The notes under the pieces were generated by a model. The model had not been told where the DNA came from and ran no database searches. It saw only the letters and a list, made by a program, of their open reading frames with translations. 6,329 nucleotides of DNA from Paludibacter sp. (GTDB lineage: Bacteria > Bacteroidota > Bacteroidia > Bacteroidales > Paludibacteraceae), in NCBI GenBank assembly GCA_024709185.1, contig JANJXE010000092.1:1-6329 (forward strand), in the 5' to 3' direction. The position numbers were made by a program, and so were the translations under genes. Numbering within the stretch: position 1 is the stretch's first letter; every line of letters starts with the position of its first letter. This document shows positions 1 through 6,329 of the stretch, piece by piece.

Positions 1-38
1 AAAGGGAATCAGAACAGATAACTAATACAACAAAAAAG

Positions 39-1955
39 ATGGGATACCGCATTGAGGAGCCTAATCAGGATCTTTTATACCGTGAATCCGCCAATCGTTA
101 TGGCGAATTACCTGCTTTTGCAACACGCGAAAGTCCTTTAAAATGGAACCCGGTTTCGTATCGTTCGCTATACGAACAGGGACTTGACCTGGCAACAGGA
201 CTAATTGAATTGGGTGTACAAGCCCGTGAACATATCGGTCATTTTGGTGATAACCGCTTCGAATGGATACTGGCCGATTACGGTGTTCAGCTGTGTGGAG
301 CAGCTGATGTGCCGCGGGGCAGGGATGTTACCGACGAGGAGTTGGTTTACATCATTAACCATGCGGGCATCCGATTCTGTATTGTGGAAAATGAGAAATT
401 GCAGGACAGGGTTTTGGCGTTGAAAAAGGATCTTCCCGACCTGCATGAACTTATTGTGCTGGATAGCCTGGCCAATGTGAAAGAAGGAGTGAGAAAGCTT
501 ACCGACGTGCTAACATTGGGCTCAGAACTACGATCTAAAGGCGACCGGCGTGCCGAAGAACGCGTTGCAGCTATTAAACCCGACGATTTATTTACCCTGA
601 TTTATACTTCGGGAACAACGGGCAATCCTAAGGGTGTGATGCTGACGCACGCCAACATGGTGTCGCAGGTGCGCAGCTTACCGGGTAAACACAACATGAA
701 CGACCGTATTCTTTCTGTGCTGCCTATCTGGCATGTGTTCGAACGGGTTGTGGAAATGTATACCATTGGCTTCGGCGGTTGTACTTATTATTCGAGTATT
801 CAGAACCTGGCGGAAGATATGCGTAATATTGAGCCTACCTTTATGGCTTCGGCTCCCCGCTTGTGGGAAAAATTGCACGAACGTATTTTGCAAAATATCA
901 AGGCCTCGCATCCGGTGCGTCAGGTATTGTTTCATATTGCCTACTTTTTATCGAAACATTACACGGCTTCGGAGTATTTCATCAACAATAAGAATTTACA
1001 ACTGAAGAGCGAATCGCTGTTCAAGCGCATTGTGCTGATGCCGTTTCACATTCTGCGCTGGTTGCTGGTGTTGCCCTGGTATGGTTTCTTTAATGTTGCC
1101 GTGCTCGAACGAATCCGCATGGGTGCCGGAGGTTCGCTGGGAGCAACTATCTCGGGCGGTGGAGCTTTGCCATTGCACATCGATCAGTTTTTCAATAATG
1201 TTGGTATTCCTGTGCTCGAAGGTTATGGGATGACCGAATCGTCGCCGGTAATTTCGGTGCGTGCCTTCGACAACCTGGTGGTGGGAACAGTTGGGCCTGC
1301 ATTGCCCGAAACGGAAGTGAAGATAATGGATATCGAAACCGGTAATGTGCTCTATCCCAACGATCAGTTACCCCATCAGGGACGGGGCATGCGGGGTGAA
1401 ATTTGGGTGAAGGGTCCGCAGGTGATGAAAGGCTACTTTCAGGAACCGGAACTCACTGCTTCAACCGTAGTAGATGGATGGTTGAAAACCGGGGACGTGG
1501 GAACCATGACGCACAACAATTGTCTGAAGATTCTGGGTCGCTCAAAATCGACCATTGTGTTGCTCAGCGGCGAGAATGTTGAGCCCGAACCAATAGAAAT
1601 GCGGTTGTTGAGAAGTGAATACATTGAAAACTGCATGGTTGTTGGTCAGGATAAAAAATTCCTTGGCGTACTGATCGTACCTTCCTTGCTTCATTTCCGT
1701 CAGGCAGGTTTCAAAGTGAAGCATGTAGGCGAGCTGGCAATTAACGAAGAGGTGCATAAGATTATCAAAGAGGAGATTAAGAAGTTCAATTCAGTTTCCG
1801 GATCAACCCGCTATTACGAGCAGGTGCGCGATTATCGCCTTTTGGGTGAAGCCTTTGAGGTAGGAGTGGAGCTTACCAATCTTTTCAAAATCAAGCGCCA
1901 TATTATCGAAAAGAAGTATGGTGAAGTAATTAACGACATTTACAAATCAGCATAA
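39..1955 (+). CDS. Long-chain acyl-CoA ligase (AMP-forming, ANL superfamily)
   Basis: This 638-residue protein activates a fatty or other carboxylic acid with ATP to an acyl-adenylate, then to acyl-CoA, at the cytoplasmic face of the membrane. Visible ANL motifs are the P-loop YTSGTTGNPKG (189-199), EGYGMTESSP (394-403), TGDVG with the ribose-binding Asp486, the hinge region GRSKSTIVLLSGENVEP (500-516), and a C-terminal LTNLFKIKR in which Lys617 is the likely catalytic lysine, so it looks intact. The length fits long-chain ligases (about 600-650). A hydrophobic stretch at about 330-353 precedes the SGGGALP motif (372-378). The N-terminal third (DNRFEWILADYG, GAADVPRG) recalls, from memory, ligases of spirochaetes as well as Bacteroidota. 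The ATG at 39 follows an A-rich run without Shine-Dalgarno; the frame stays open to the left window edge, so an earlier start is possible. The transporter gene begins 12 nt downstream. Chain-length specificity is not readable. Confidence 0.93.
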   Translation: MGYRIEEPNQDLLYRESANRYGELPAFATRESPLKWNPVSYRSLYEQGLDLATGLIELGVQAREHIGHFGDNRFEWILADYGVQLCGAADVPRGRDVTDEELVYIINHAGIRFCIVENEKLQDRVLALKKDLPDLHELIVLDSLANVKEGVRKLTDVLTLGSELRSKGDRRAEERVAAIKPDDLFTLIYTSGTTGNPKGVMLTHANMVSQVRSLPGKHNMNDRILSVLPIWHVFERVVEMYTIGFGGCTYYSSIQNLAEDMRNIEPTFMASAPRLWEKLHERILQNIKASHPVRQVLFHIAYFLSKHYTASEYFINNKNLQLKSESLFKRIVLMPFHILRWLLVLPWYGFFNVAVLERIRMGAGGSLGATISGGGALPLHIDQFFNNVGIPVLEGYGMTESSPVISVRAFDNLVVGTVGPALPETEVKIMDIETGNVLYPNDQLPHQGRGMRGEIWVKGPQVMKGYFQEPELTASTVVDGWLKTGDVGTMTHNNCLKILGRSKSTIVLLSGENVEPEPIEMRLLRSEYIENCMVVGQDKKFLGVLIVPSLLHFRQAGFKVKHVGELAINEEVHKIIKEEIKKFNSVSGSTRYYEQVRDYRLLGEAFEVGVELTNLFKIKRHIIEKKYGEVINDIYKSA

Positions 1956-1967
1956 ACAACGAATATT

Positions 1968-3020
1968 ATGGAATTTCCAGCTCAATTATTATATCCCATC
2001 GATCAGGCTTTACTTGCTGTAATGATTTTTGTAATCATGTTTGGCATGGGGGCGAGCCTTACTATCAATGATTTTAAAGCAATAGCTAAAAGTCCGCGCG
2101 GTGTGTTCATTGGTTTCCTTTCGCAATTCGGACTGATGCCATTAATAGCATTCGGACTATCGGTGATGCTCAATTTATCGCCTGCCTATGCTATCGCACT
2201 TATTTTGATAGGAGCACTTCCCGGAGGTACAACCTCTAATATGTTTACGTATTTCTCCCGAGGGTCGGTAGCGTTGAGTATCTCCATGACCACCGCCTCT
2301 ACCATTCTTGCGTTGGTTATGATGCCTTTGTTGCTGAAATTTTACACTGGTGGCTTCATTCAACAGATTACTGATAGCATGCAGGCAGGAGGGGGAACTG
2401 CCGAATTTGTAATTCCTACGGGCAATATCATCAGTTCGCTGGTGTTGGTATTGGTGCCTGTAGCCCTGGGGATGTTGTTGAAATATAAGTCGCCCGATTG
2501 GGCCAAAACAGCTGAAGATACAGCTGGTTTTGTGGGGATGATCGTAATTATTTACCTTATCTTTACTGCCTTTTTCCGTCATGGAGATTTGTTTTTACAA
2601 ACACCGGTAACAATTTATATTGCTGCTGTCGGGCTAGGATTGTTCGGTTTTCTTTTCGGGTATTATCTTTCTAAAGCCATGAAGATGTTTCCTCTTCATC
2701 AGCGGGCTATTTCACTGGAAACAGGTATTCAGAATGGCCCGGTGGCCTTTGCAGTGATTCTGCTAAGTTTTAAGGAACCGCTCCAAAGTCAGATGATTTG
2801 GTTAGCTATTTTGTATTCTACCTTTATAGTAATCAGCTCGTCGGTGGTGACTTTGTATTTCCGGAAGAAAGGGCGTTTCGACTGGGATATTTACAAGAAT
2901 ACGGTCATTCATAACCGCTTGTTTGGAGAAAACTATGTGACGAAGTATCCGGAAAAGTTTCTCCCCAAAGCCTTGCGGCACGACCCGAGCCAGGGAGCGA
3001 ACGAAGCACAAAAGAGGTGA
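1968..3020 (+). CDS. Bile acid:sodium symporter family (BASS/ASBT-fold) transporter
   Basis: A 350-residue, very hydrophobic inner-membrane protein of the BASS family (SBF-like domain), consistent with about ten membrane segments. The family imports organic anions such as bile acids, pantothenate or keto acids with Na+. Aligned by eye with the Neisseria meningitidis ASBT homologue, the sodium-site residues are all present at matching spacing: Gln53; Ser90 and Asn91 in PGGTTSN (85-91); Ser104 and Thr108; Glu251 and Gln255 in ETGIQN (251-256). Coupling to sodium is therefore a well-founded inference; the substrate is unknown. After the last membrane segment (to about 297) there is a polar, basic tail of roughly 50 residues. 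The ATG lies 12 nt after the acyl-CoA ligase stop, which indicates one transcript. Transcription probably ends at the hairpin 30 nt downstream. True bile-acid transport should not be assumed from the family name. Confidence 0.93.
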   Translation: MEFPAQLLYPIDQALLAVMIFVIMFGMGASLTINDFKAIAKSPRGVFIGFLSQFGLMPLIAFGLSVMLNLSPAYAIALILIGALPGGTTSNMFTYFSRGSVALSISMTTASTILALVMMPLLLKFYTGGFIQQITDSMQAGGGTAEFVIPTGNIISSLVLVLVPVALGMLLKYKSPDWAKTAEDTAGFVGMIVIIYLIFTAFFRHGDLFLQTPVTIYIAAVGLGLFGFLFGYYLSKAMKMFPLHQRAISLETGIQNGPVAFAVILLSFKEPLQSQMIWLAILYSTFIVISSSVVTLYFRKKGRFDWDIYKNTVIHNRLFGENYVTKYPEKFLPKALRHDPSQGANEAQKR

Positions 3021-3049
3021 ACCACACTTTGTGCCGGGTGAGGCTATTA

Positions 3050-3086
3050 AAAAACCCGTAATTGAATCATACAATTACGGGTTTTT
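3050..3086. terminator. Bidirectional intrinsic terminator between convergent genes
   Basis: A perfect 15-bp stem pairs 3050-3064 (AAAAACCCGTAATTG) with 3072-3086 (CAATTACGGGTTTTT) around a 7-nt loop. The arm ends form a T-run on the plus strand and, read in reverse, a T-run on the minus strand, so the same hairpin can terminate the transporter transcript (stop at 3020) and the proS transcript (stop at 3105). No gene lies between these two stops. Termination in both directions is inferred from symmetry. Confidence 0.9.
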
Positions 3087-3104
3087 ACTATTTTAAGCTT
3101 GGTA

Positions 3105-4586
3105 TTAATATGCCCGGGCAAACACTACGCGTTGTGCCGATGGTTTGCCGGTAACTATGCATTTTCCCGGAGTAAGATCGCTTTCCAGCGGAATGCAGCG
3201 GATGGTGGCTTTGGTATCTTCCTTGATTTTTTCTTCGGTTTCAGAGGTACCATCCCAATGACAAAGCAGGAAACCTCCTTTTTCGATTTCAACTTTGAAC
3301 TCTTCATAGGAATTCACTTCCCGGGTTACTGAAGTGCGGTAGTCGAGGGCTTTCTTAAAGATATTAGCCTGAATCTGATCCAGTAAATCAGCAATGTGGT
3401 TTTCGATGCCTTCGAGTGTTACCGTTTCTTTGCTCAGGGTATCGCGACGGGCAACCTCCACGGTTCCGTTTTCCAGGTCGCGTGCTCCTAGTGCTAGTCG
3501 CACCGGTACGCCCTTGAGTTCGTATTCGGCAAATTTCCAACCCGGCTTTTTGTTATCGCTGTTATCGTATTTTACCGTGATACCTTTCGCCTTCAACTGA
3601 CGGGTAATTTCGGCTACTTTTTCATTAATGGCTGCCAATTGTTCTGCAGTTTTGTAGATCGGAACGATCACCACCTGATACGGAGCCAGCTTCGGAGGCA
3701 GCACCAGTCCGTTGTCGTCGGAATGGGTCATTACCAATGCACCCATCAAACGGGTGGAAACACCCCATGAAGTAGCCCAAACATATTCCTGCTTGTTGGT
3801 TTGATCCACAAAAGTAACGTCGAAAGCCTTAGCAAAATTCTGTCCCAGGAAATGGGAAGTTCCTGCCTGGAGCGCTTTCCCATCCTGCATAAGAGCTTCA
3901 ATACAATAGGTTTCTAATGCTCCGGCAAAACGTTCATTAGCCGATTTAACCCCTTTCAATACCGGGACGCCCATGTAGTTCTCAGCAAAATCGGCATATA
4001 CATTCATCATTTTCACAGCTTCTTCTATCGCTTCAGCTTCGGTGGCATGAGCGGTATGGCCTTCCTGCCAAAGGAATTCGGCTGTACGAAGGAACAGGCG
4101 GGTACGCATTTCCCATCGTACTACATTAGCCCACTGGTTCACGAGCAGAGGCAGGTCGCGGTACGATTGAATCCAGTTTTTATAGGTACTCCAGATGATG
4201 GTTTCTGAAGTTGGACGGACAATCAGTTCTTCTTCGAGTTTAGCTTCCGGATCCACAATGAGACCGTTGCCTTCGGGATTTTGCTTGAGTCGGTAATGAG
4301 TTACCACAGCGCATTCCTTGGCAAAGCCTTCCACGTGGTCGGCTTCCTTGCTCAGGTACGATTTGGGAATAAAAAGCGGGAAATAGGCATTTACGTGGCC
4401 TGTATCCTTGAACATCTGGTCGAGTGCCGCCTGCATTTTCTCCCAAATGGCATAACCGTAGGGTTTAATTACCATACATCCGCGTACAGCTGAGTTTTCA
4501 GCCAAATCGGCTTTGATTACTAAATCGTTATACCACTGCGAGTAATTCTCACTTCTGCTTGTCAGTTCTTTTAATTCTTTTGCCAT
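3105..4586 (-). CDS. proS: Prolyl-tRNA synthetase, short archaeal/eukaryote-like form
   Basis: This 493-residue class II aminoacyl-tRNA synthetase charges tRNA-Pro with proline in the cytoplasm. Landmarks are the substrate loop RPTSE (124-128), motif 2 with RWEMR and [10 protein letters not shown] (157-180), motif 3 with [24 protein letters not shown] (275-298, Arg279), the anticodon-binding domain from about 300, and a C-terminal domain ending in the family-typical FARAY with terminal tyrosine. There is no editing insertion between motifs 2 and 3, so this is the ~480-500-residue archaeal/eukaryote-like form rather than the ~570-residue E. coli form. Of the four cysteines of the C-terminal zinc site in Thermus-type enzymes, I can align two (Cys442, Cys476); the partners are Thr447 and Thr479. 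It is convergent with the transporter gene and has its own promoter in the gap upstream. The ATG at 4586 has no Shine-Dalgarno but matches the family N-terminus. Confidence 0.97.
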   Translation of the reverse strand: MAKELKELTSRSENYSQWYNDLVIKADLAENSAVRGCMVIKPYGYAIWEKMQAALDQMFKDTGHVNAYFPLFIPKSYLSKEADHVEGFAKECAVVTHYRLKQNPEGNGLIVDPEAKLEEELIVRPTSETIIWSTYKNWIQSYRDLPLLVNQWANVVRWEMRTRLFLRTAEFLWQEGHTAHATEAEAIEEAVKMMNVYADFAENYMGVPVLKGVKSANERFAGALETYCIEALMQDGKALQAGTSHFLGQNFAKAFDVTFVDQTNKQEYVWATSWGVSTRLMGALVMTHSDDNGLVLPPKLAPYQVVIVPIYKTAEQLAAINEKVAEITRQLKAKGITVKYDNSDNKKPGWKFAEYELKGVPVRLALGARDLENGTVEVARRDTLSKETVTLEGIENHIADLLDQIQANIFKKALDYRTSVTREVNSYEEFKVEIEKGGFLLCHWDGTSETEEKIKEDTKATIRCIPLESDLTPGKCIVTGKPSAQRVVFARAY

Positions 4587-4599
4587 CGTAAAACTATCT

Positions 4600-4660
4600 G
4601 TTGTTCGTATGTTGTCAACAAGGCCCCAACAACGTGAGGCCTCAATGAGTCAATTTTGAG
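4600..4660 (-). other. proS 5' leader rich in short inverted repeats
   Basis: The predicted untranslated leader holds several short pairings. On the plus strand these are CTCAA (4641-4645) with TTGAG (4656-4660), AGGCC (4621-4625) with GGCCT (4638-4642), and GTTGTT (4600-4605) with AACAAC (4628-4633). There is also a 10-bp palindrome TGAGGCCTCA (4635-4644) and an 11-base palindrome TGTTGTCAACA (4610-4620). The first two stems share bases and exclude each other. No ATG-initiated leader peptide is present. Whether any of this is regulatory is unknown; stems of 5-6 bp can arise by chance. Confidence 0.25.
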
Positions 4661-4664
4661 GGTG

Positions 4665-4672
4665 CAAAGATA
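4665..4672 (-). promoter_or_regulatory. Bacteroidota -7 promoter box for proS
   Basis: On the minus strand this reads TATCTTTG, an exact match to the Bacteroidota sigma-ABfr -7 consensus TAnnTTTG. It lies about 80 nt before the proS start, in the only sizeable gap of the minus-strand cluster. A matching -33 TTTG box is not clear; TTAG about 22 nt upstream is the nearest candidate. Transcription would start near 4659, giving a leader of roughly 70 nt. This suggests proS is expressed independently of cdd. Confidence 0.7.
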
Positions 4673-4712
4673 CAATTTTTCGTCGAAAGTGTGACTAATA
4701 ACCTTTGTTTAA

Positions 4713-5198
4713 TTATTGATTCGCCAGGTCTGTTTCCGAAAATTGCAGGGGCAATAACTGACTGATTCCTGCCACATGATAAATTTGGGTACGTCCAATC
4801 ATGTATATATCGAAGGGATGATTGAAACGCGACTCTGACTCAACCATCACCTGACGGCAGCCACCACAGGGAGTAATAGGTGTTTCCACAATACTTCCAT
4901 TTGTGTAAGCAGCAATGGCAATAGCCTTTACCGGCACATCGGGGAACTGAGCATGAGCGTAGAACAAGGCTACGCGTTCGGCACAGAGTCCGGAAGGATA
5001 GGCAGAATTTTCCTGGTTATTTCCTTCAAAAAGAGCTCCGTTTTCGAGCAAGACAGCTGCGCCCACATTAAACCGGGAATATGGTGCATATGCTTTTTGA
5101 AATTGTTCTTTTGCTTTGTTTACCAATACCTGAATTTCGGGCTCCAGCTCGGTAAAATGATACACATTCAGGTGGGTAGTGATGATTCGTTGTTCCAT
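4713..5198 (-). CDS. cdd: Cytidine deaminase
   Basis: A 161-residue zinc-dependent cytidine deaminase that converts cytidine and deoxycytidine to uridine and deoxyuridine in pyrimidine salvage. The active site is plain: CAE (72-74) with zinc ligand Cys72 and proton-shuttling Glu74, and PCGGCRQ (110-116) with zinc ligands Cys111 and Cys114. The preceding QEN (62-64) and FNVGAA (43-48) fit nucleoside binding. Three cysteine ligands and this short length indicate the homotetrameric class. I chose the ATG at 5198: it sits 14 nt after the stop of the upstream barrel gene and puts the protein at family length. An in-frame ATG at 5234 would add 12 residues (MAIKNQLTTNQF) and overlap the barrel gene by 22 nt; that extension does not look like the family. 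The gene probably shares a transcript with the two upstream envelope genes. No clear terminator follows it. Confidence 0.94.
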   Translation of the reverse strand: MEQRIITTHLNVYHFTELEPEIQVLVNKAKEQFQKAYAPYSRFNVGAAVLLENGALFEGNNQENSAYPSGLCAERVALFYAHAQFPDVPVKAIAIAAYTNGSIVETPITPCGGCRQVMVESESRFNHPFDIYMIGRTQIYHVAGISQLLPLQFSETDLANQ

Positions 5199-5212
5199 AA
5201 ATTGATTGGTTG

Positions 5213-5839
5213 TTAGTTGGTTCTTAATAGCCATGCTGCCGATACCGACGCATTCAGGTGATTAGAAGTGGTAAAATAATCGGCTGTTCGATCCGGAAAA
5301 ATATTTGCGACACTGAAATTTGCCCGCGTATCGATTAAAACTATTTGTTTACCTGTTTTAAACTGAAATCCAAAGCCTCCACAAAAACCATAATCCAGCG
5401 GGCGGGCAATACTGGTGTATTGTGCGGCATCACTCGTTCCTGCTAATACACTTTCACCGACAAGGATGCTGACTTTTGGACCTATATTGAAGTAAAACTG
5501 CACTTTATTGCCAAAGTAGAAATGACTCATAAATGGTAGTTCAATATAATCGAGCCTTCGCGAATTTCCCGATGTATCGTGCCAGCCCCGTTGCGAATAA
5601 TTGAGTTCGGCCTGAGTGCCCAGATGGTTTTGAGAATTATAGCGCATCACAAGACCACCATGATAGCCCATCAGAAAGGACTGTGGAACCGAAGGTTTAA
5701 AATTAACCATCGAAAGAGTGGTTCCACCATTGGCTCCCAGGTAAAATTCAGGAATAAATGCAACTTTTTGAGCGGGTAAACCACCAGCAATACCAAAACT
5801 CAGAACGGAAACCAGGAGTATAGCGATTCTGTTCATCAT
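5213..5839 (-). CDS. PorT-family outer-membrane beta-barrel protein (small, secreted)
   Basis: A 208-residue protein with an N-terminal signal peptide (hydrophobic residues about 5-20, likely cleavage near LPAQ, residue 24) followed by alternating aromatic and hydrophobic strands typical of an eight-stranded outer-membrane barrel. It resembles the Bacteroidota PorT / outer membrane beta-barrel domain family: GANGGTTLSMVNF (35-47), TQAELNYSQRGW (75-86), LDYIELPFM (96-104), FNIGPKVSILVG (117-128) and the glycine/aromatic strand YGFCGGFGFQF (150-160). The family name does not imply a role in type IX secretion; most members have no assigned function. The start ATG overlaps the stop of the upstream gene as ATGA (5836-5839), indicating translational coupling. 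A second ATG directly follows the first, so Met1 or Met2 may initiate. cdd follows immediately. Confidence 0.85.
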   Translation of the reverse strand: MMNRIAILLVSVLSFGIAGGLPAQKVAFIPEFYLGANGGTTLSMVNFKPSVPQSFLMGYHGGLVMRYNSQNHLGTQAELNYSQRGWHDTSGNSRRLDYIELPFMSHFYFGNKVQFYFNIGPKVSILVGESVLAGTSDAAQYTSIARPLDYGFCGGFGFQFKTGKQIVLIDTRANFSVANIFPDRTADYFTTSNHLNASVSAAWLLRTN

Positions 5840-6329
5840 TCAAAATGGTTAAGTTGTTTGTTGATATAGCCTCCCCTATCGGTCACTTTTTCAAATAAGA
5901 TGGTGGATTGAATACCTTCAAAAACCGGATAATGCAGTTTCTTTTTATCTGCGGGAAGATCGATTGATGCAAAATAGTAATTTAATAAATCGAAGCCGAG
6001 TAAATCGAACCGGGGGTGCTCGGTAGAAGGCAACCAATTGAAAACTGAGGAAAATAACTGCATGTAGTCTTCGTATTCTTTTTCAGAATATTCGTTCCGG
6101 AAAATAGAAAGATAAAAGGAAGATGGTTTTTCCGTTTTGGAGGTCTTCCAAGCATAGGGTTCGTAGATTTTAACCGCAAAACTATCGGATAGGTGTATTA
6201 ACTGTCGTAATTGACCTGAAAGTGTTGTAATTCGATTAGTGTTGAAAATATACAGGTTCTCACGCTGAGGTTCAATGGCAGTTCGCAAAGCGGTAGTGTT
6301 TGCAGGATCGACCGTCAGGGTACGGAATT
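5836..6329 (-). CDS. C-terminal part of a probable type-1 periplasmic-binding-like protein (partial)
   Basis: The frame is open from the right window edge to a TGA at 5836-5838, giving 163 visible residues; the start lies outside. A TTG at 6288 is internal to this open frame and is not a convincing start. The pattern (VDPANTTALRTAIEPQRENLYIFNTNRI, later FYLSIFRNEYSE, FDLLGFDLLNYYFASID, and a final FEKVTDRGGYINKQ) resembles, from memory, the C-terminal lobe of type-1 periplasmic-binding folds in Bacteroidota proteins that often carry LysM domains at the N-terminus and are annotated as amino-acid ABC transporter substrate-binding. In such proteins the segment before GFD typically describes a peptide moving through a target protein's second domain. 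Residues conferring ligand binding cannot be named here. It is translationally coupled to the outer-membrane barrel gene, so an envelope role is likely. An unrelated hypothetical protein remains possible. Confidence 0.6.
   Translation of the reverse strand, partial: FRTLTVDPANTTALRTAIEPQRENLYIFNTNRITTLSGQLRQLIHLSDSFAVKIYEPYAWKTSKTEKPSSFYLSIFRNEYSEKEYEDYMQLFSSVFNWLPSTEHPRFDLLGFDLLNYYFASIDLPADKKKLHYPVFEGIQSTILFEKVTDRGGYINKQLNHFE

Noticed and set aside
2175..2582. A 135-codon open frame antisense to the transporter gene
   Set aside because: It lies wholly within a strongly conserved membrane-protein gene, its product is low in recognisable motifs and rich in Ser, His, Gln and Arg, and it has no promoter; it is a shadow of the real frame.
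39..3020. A bile-acid (bai-like) operon, from the transporter family name plus a CoA ligase
   Set aside because: The BASS family moves many organic anions, and no hydroxysteroid dehydrogenase, dehydratase or CoA transferase is present.
4587..4664. T-box riboswitch or proline-codon attenuator ahead of proS
   Set aside because: The leader is only about 70 nt, with no ATG, no run of proline codons and no terminator hairpin with a T-run.
4953..5216. An 87-codon open frame on the plus strand opposite cdd
   Set aside because: It overlaps the catalytic CAE region of a clear cytidine deaminase and has no recognisable domain or start context.
4713..5839. The type IX secretion neighbourhood in which porV lies next to cdd in some Bacteroidota
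   Set aside because: The barrel here has 208 residues and PorT-family features, far shorter than PorV, and no other secretion gene is visible.
6288..6288. TTG at 6288 as the start of a 150-residue gene
   Set aside because: The same frame stays open to the window edge with sequence that continues the domain pattern, so the gene most likely begins outside the window.

Overview
This window looks like ordinary chromosome from a member of the Bacteroidota, probably a Bacteroidales/Marinilabiliales-type organism. The support is a perfect Bacteroidota -7 box (TAnnTTTG) upstream of proS, AT-rich start regions with no Shine-Dalgarno sequence, a small PorT-type outer-membrane barrel, and a short three-domain prolyl-tRNA synthetase whose C-terminus is of the type I associate with this phylum. 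The genus cannot be fixed from the sequence. I see no mobile element, CRISPR array, tRNA or rRNA.

Layout, left to right. Positions 39-3020 (+) hold a two-gene operon: a long-chain acyl-CoA ligase, then 12 nt later a Na+-coupled bile-acid-symporter-family (BASS/ASBT-fold) transporter that keeps every sodium-site side chain I can align. A 15-bp perfect hairpin at 3050-3086, with T/A tracts on both sides, serves as a terminator shared with the convergent gene proS (3105-4586, -). proS has its own promoter in the 126-nt gap 4587-4712, with a leader of roughly 70 nt rich in short inverted repeats. Positions 4713-6329 (-) hold a tightly packed unit, read from right to left: the C-terminal 163 residues of what looks like a type-1 periplasmic-binding-protein-like domain (cut by the window edge), a 208-residue PorT-like outer-membrane barrel joined by an ATGA stop/start overlap, and cytidine deaminase (cdd) starting 14 nt after the barrel's stop, or overlapping it if the longer start is used.

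How the genes may work together. The ligase/transporter pair suggests that a carboxylic acid is imported with sodium and then trapped as its CoA thioester; the substrate is not readable from the sequence. The binding-protein-like and barrel genes are translationally coupled and may act at the same envelope site, while cdd (pyrimidine salvage) appears to be co-transcribed housekeeping. I find no convincing evidence of a wholly new system. The items most worth following are the ligase/transporter pairing, the coupled envelope pair, and paired loss of two zinc ligands in the prolyl-tRNA synthetase.
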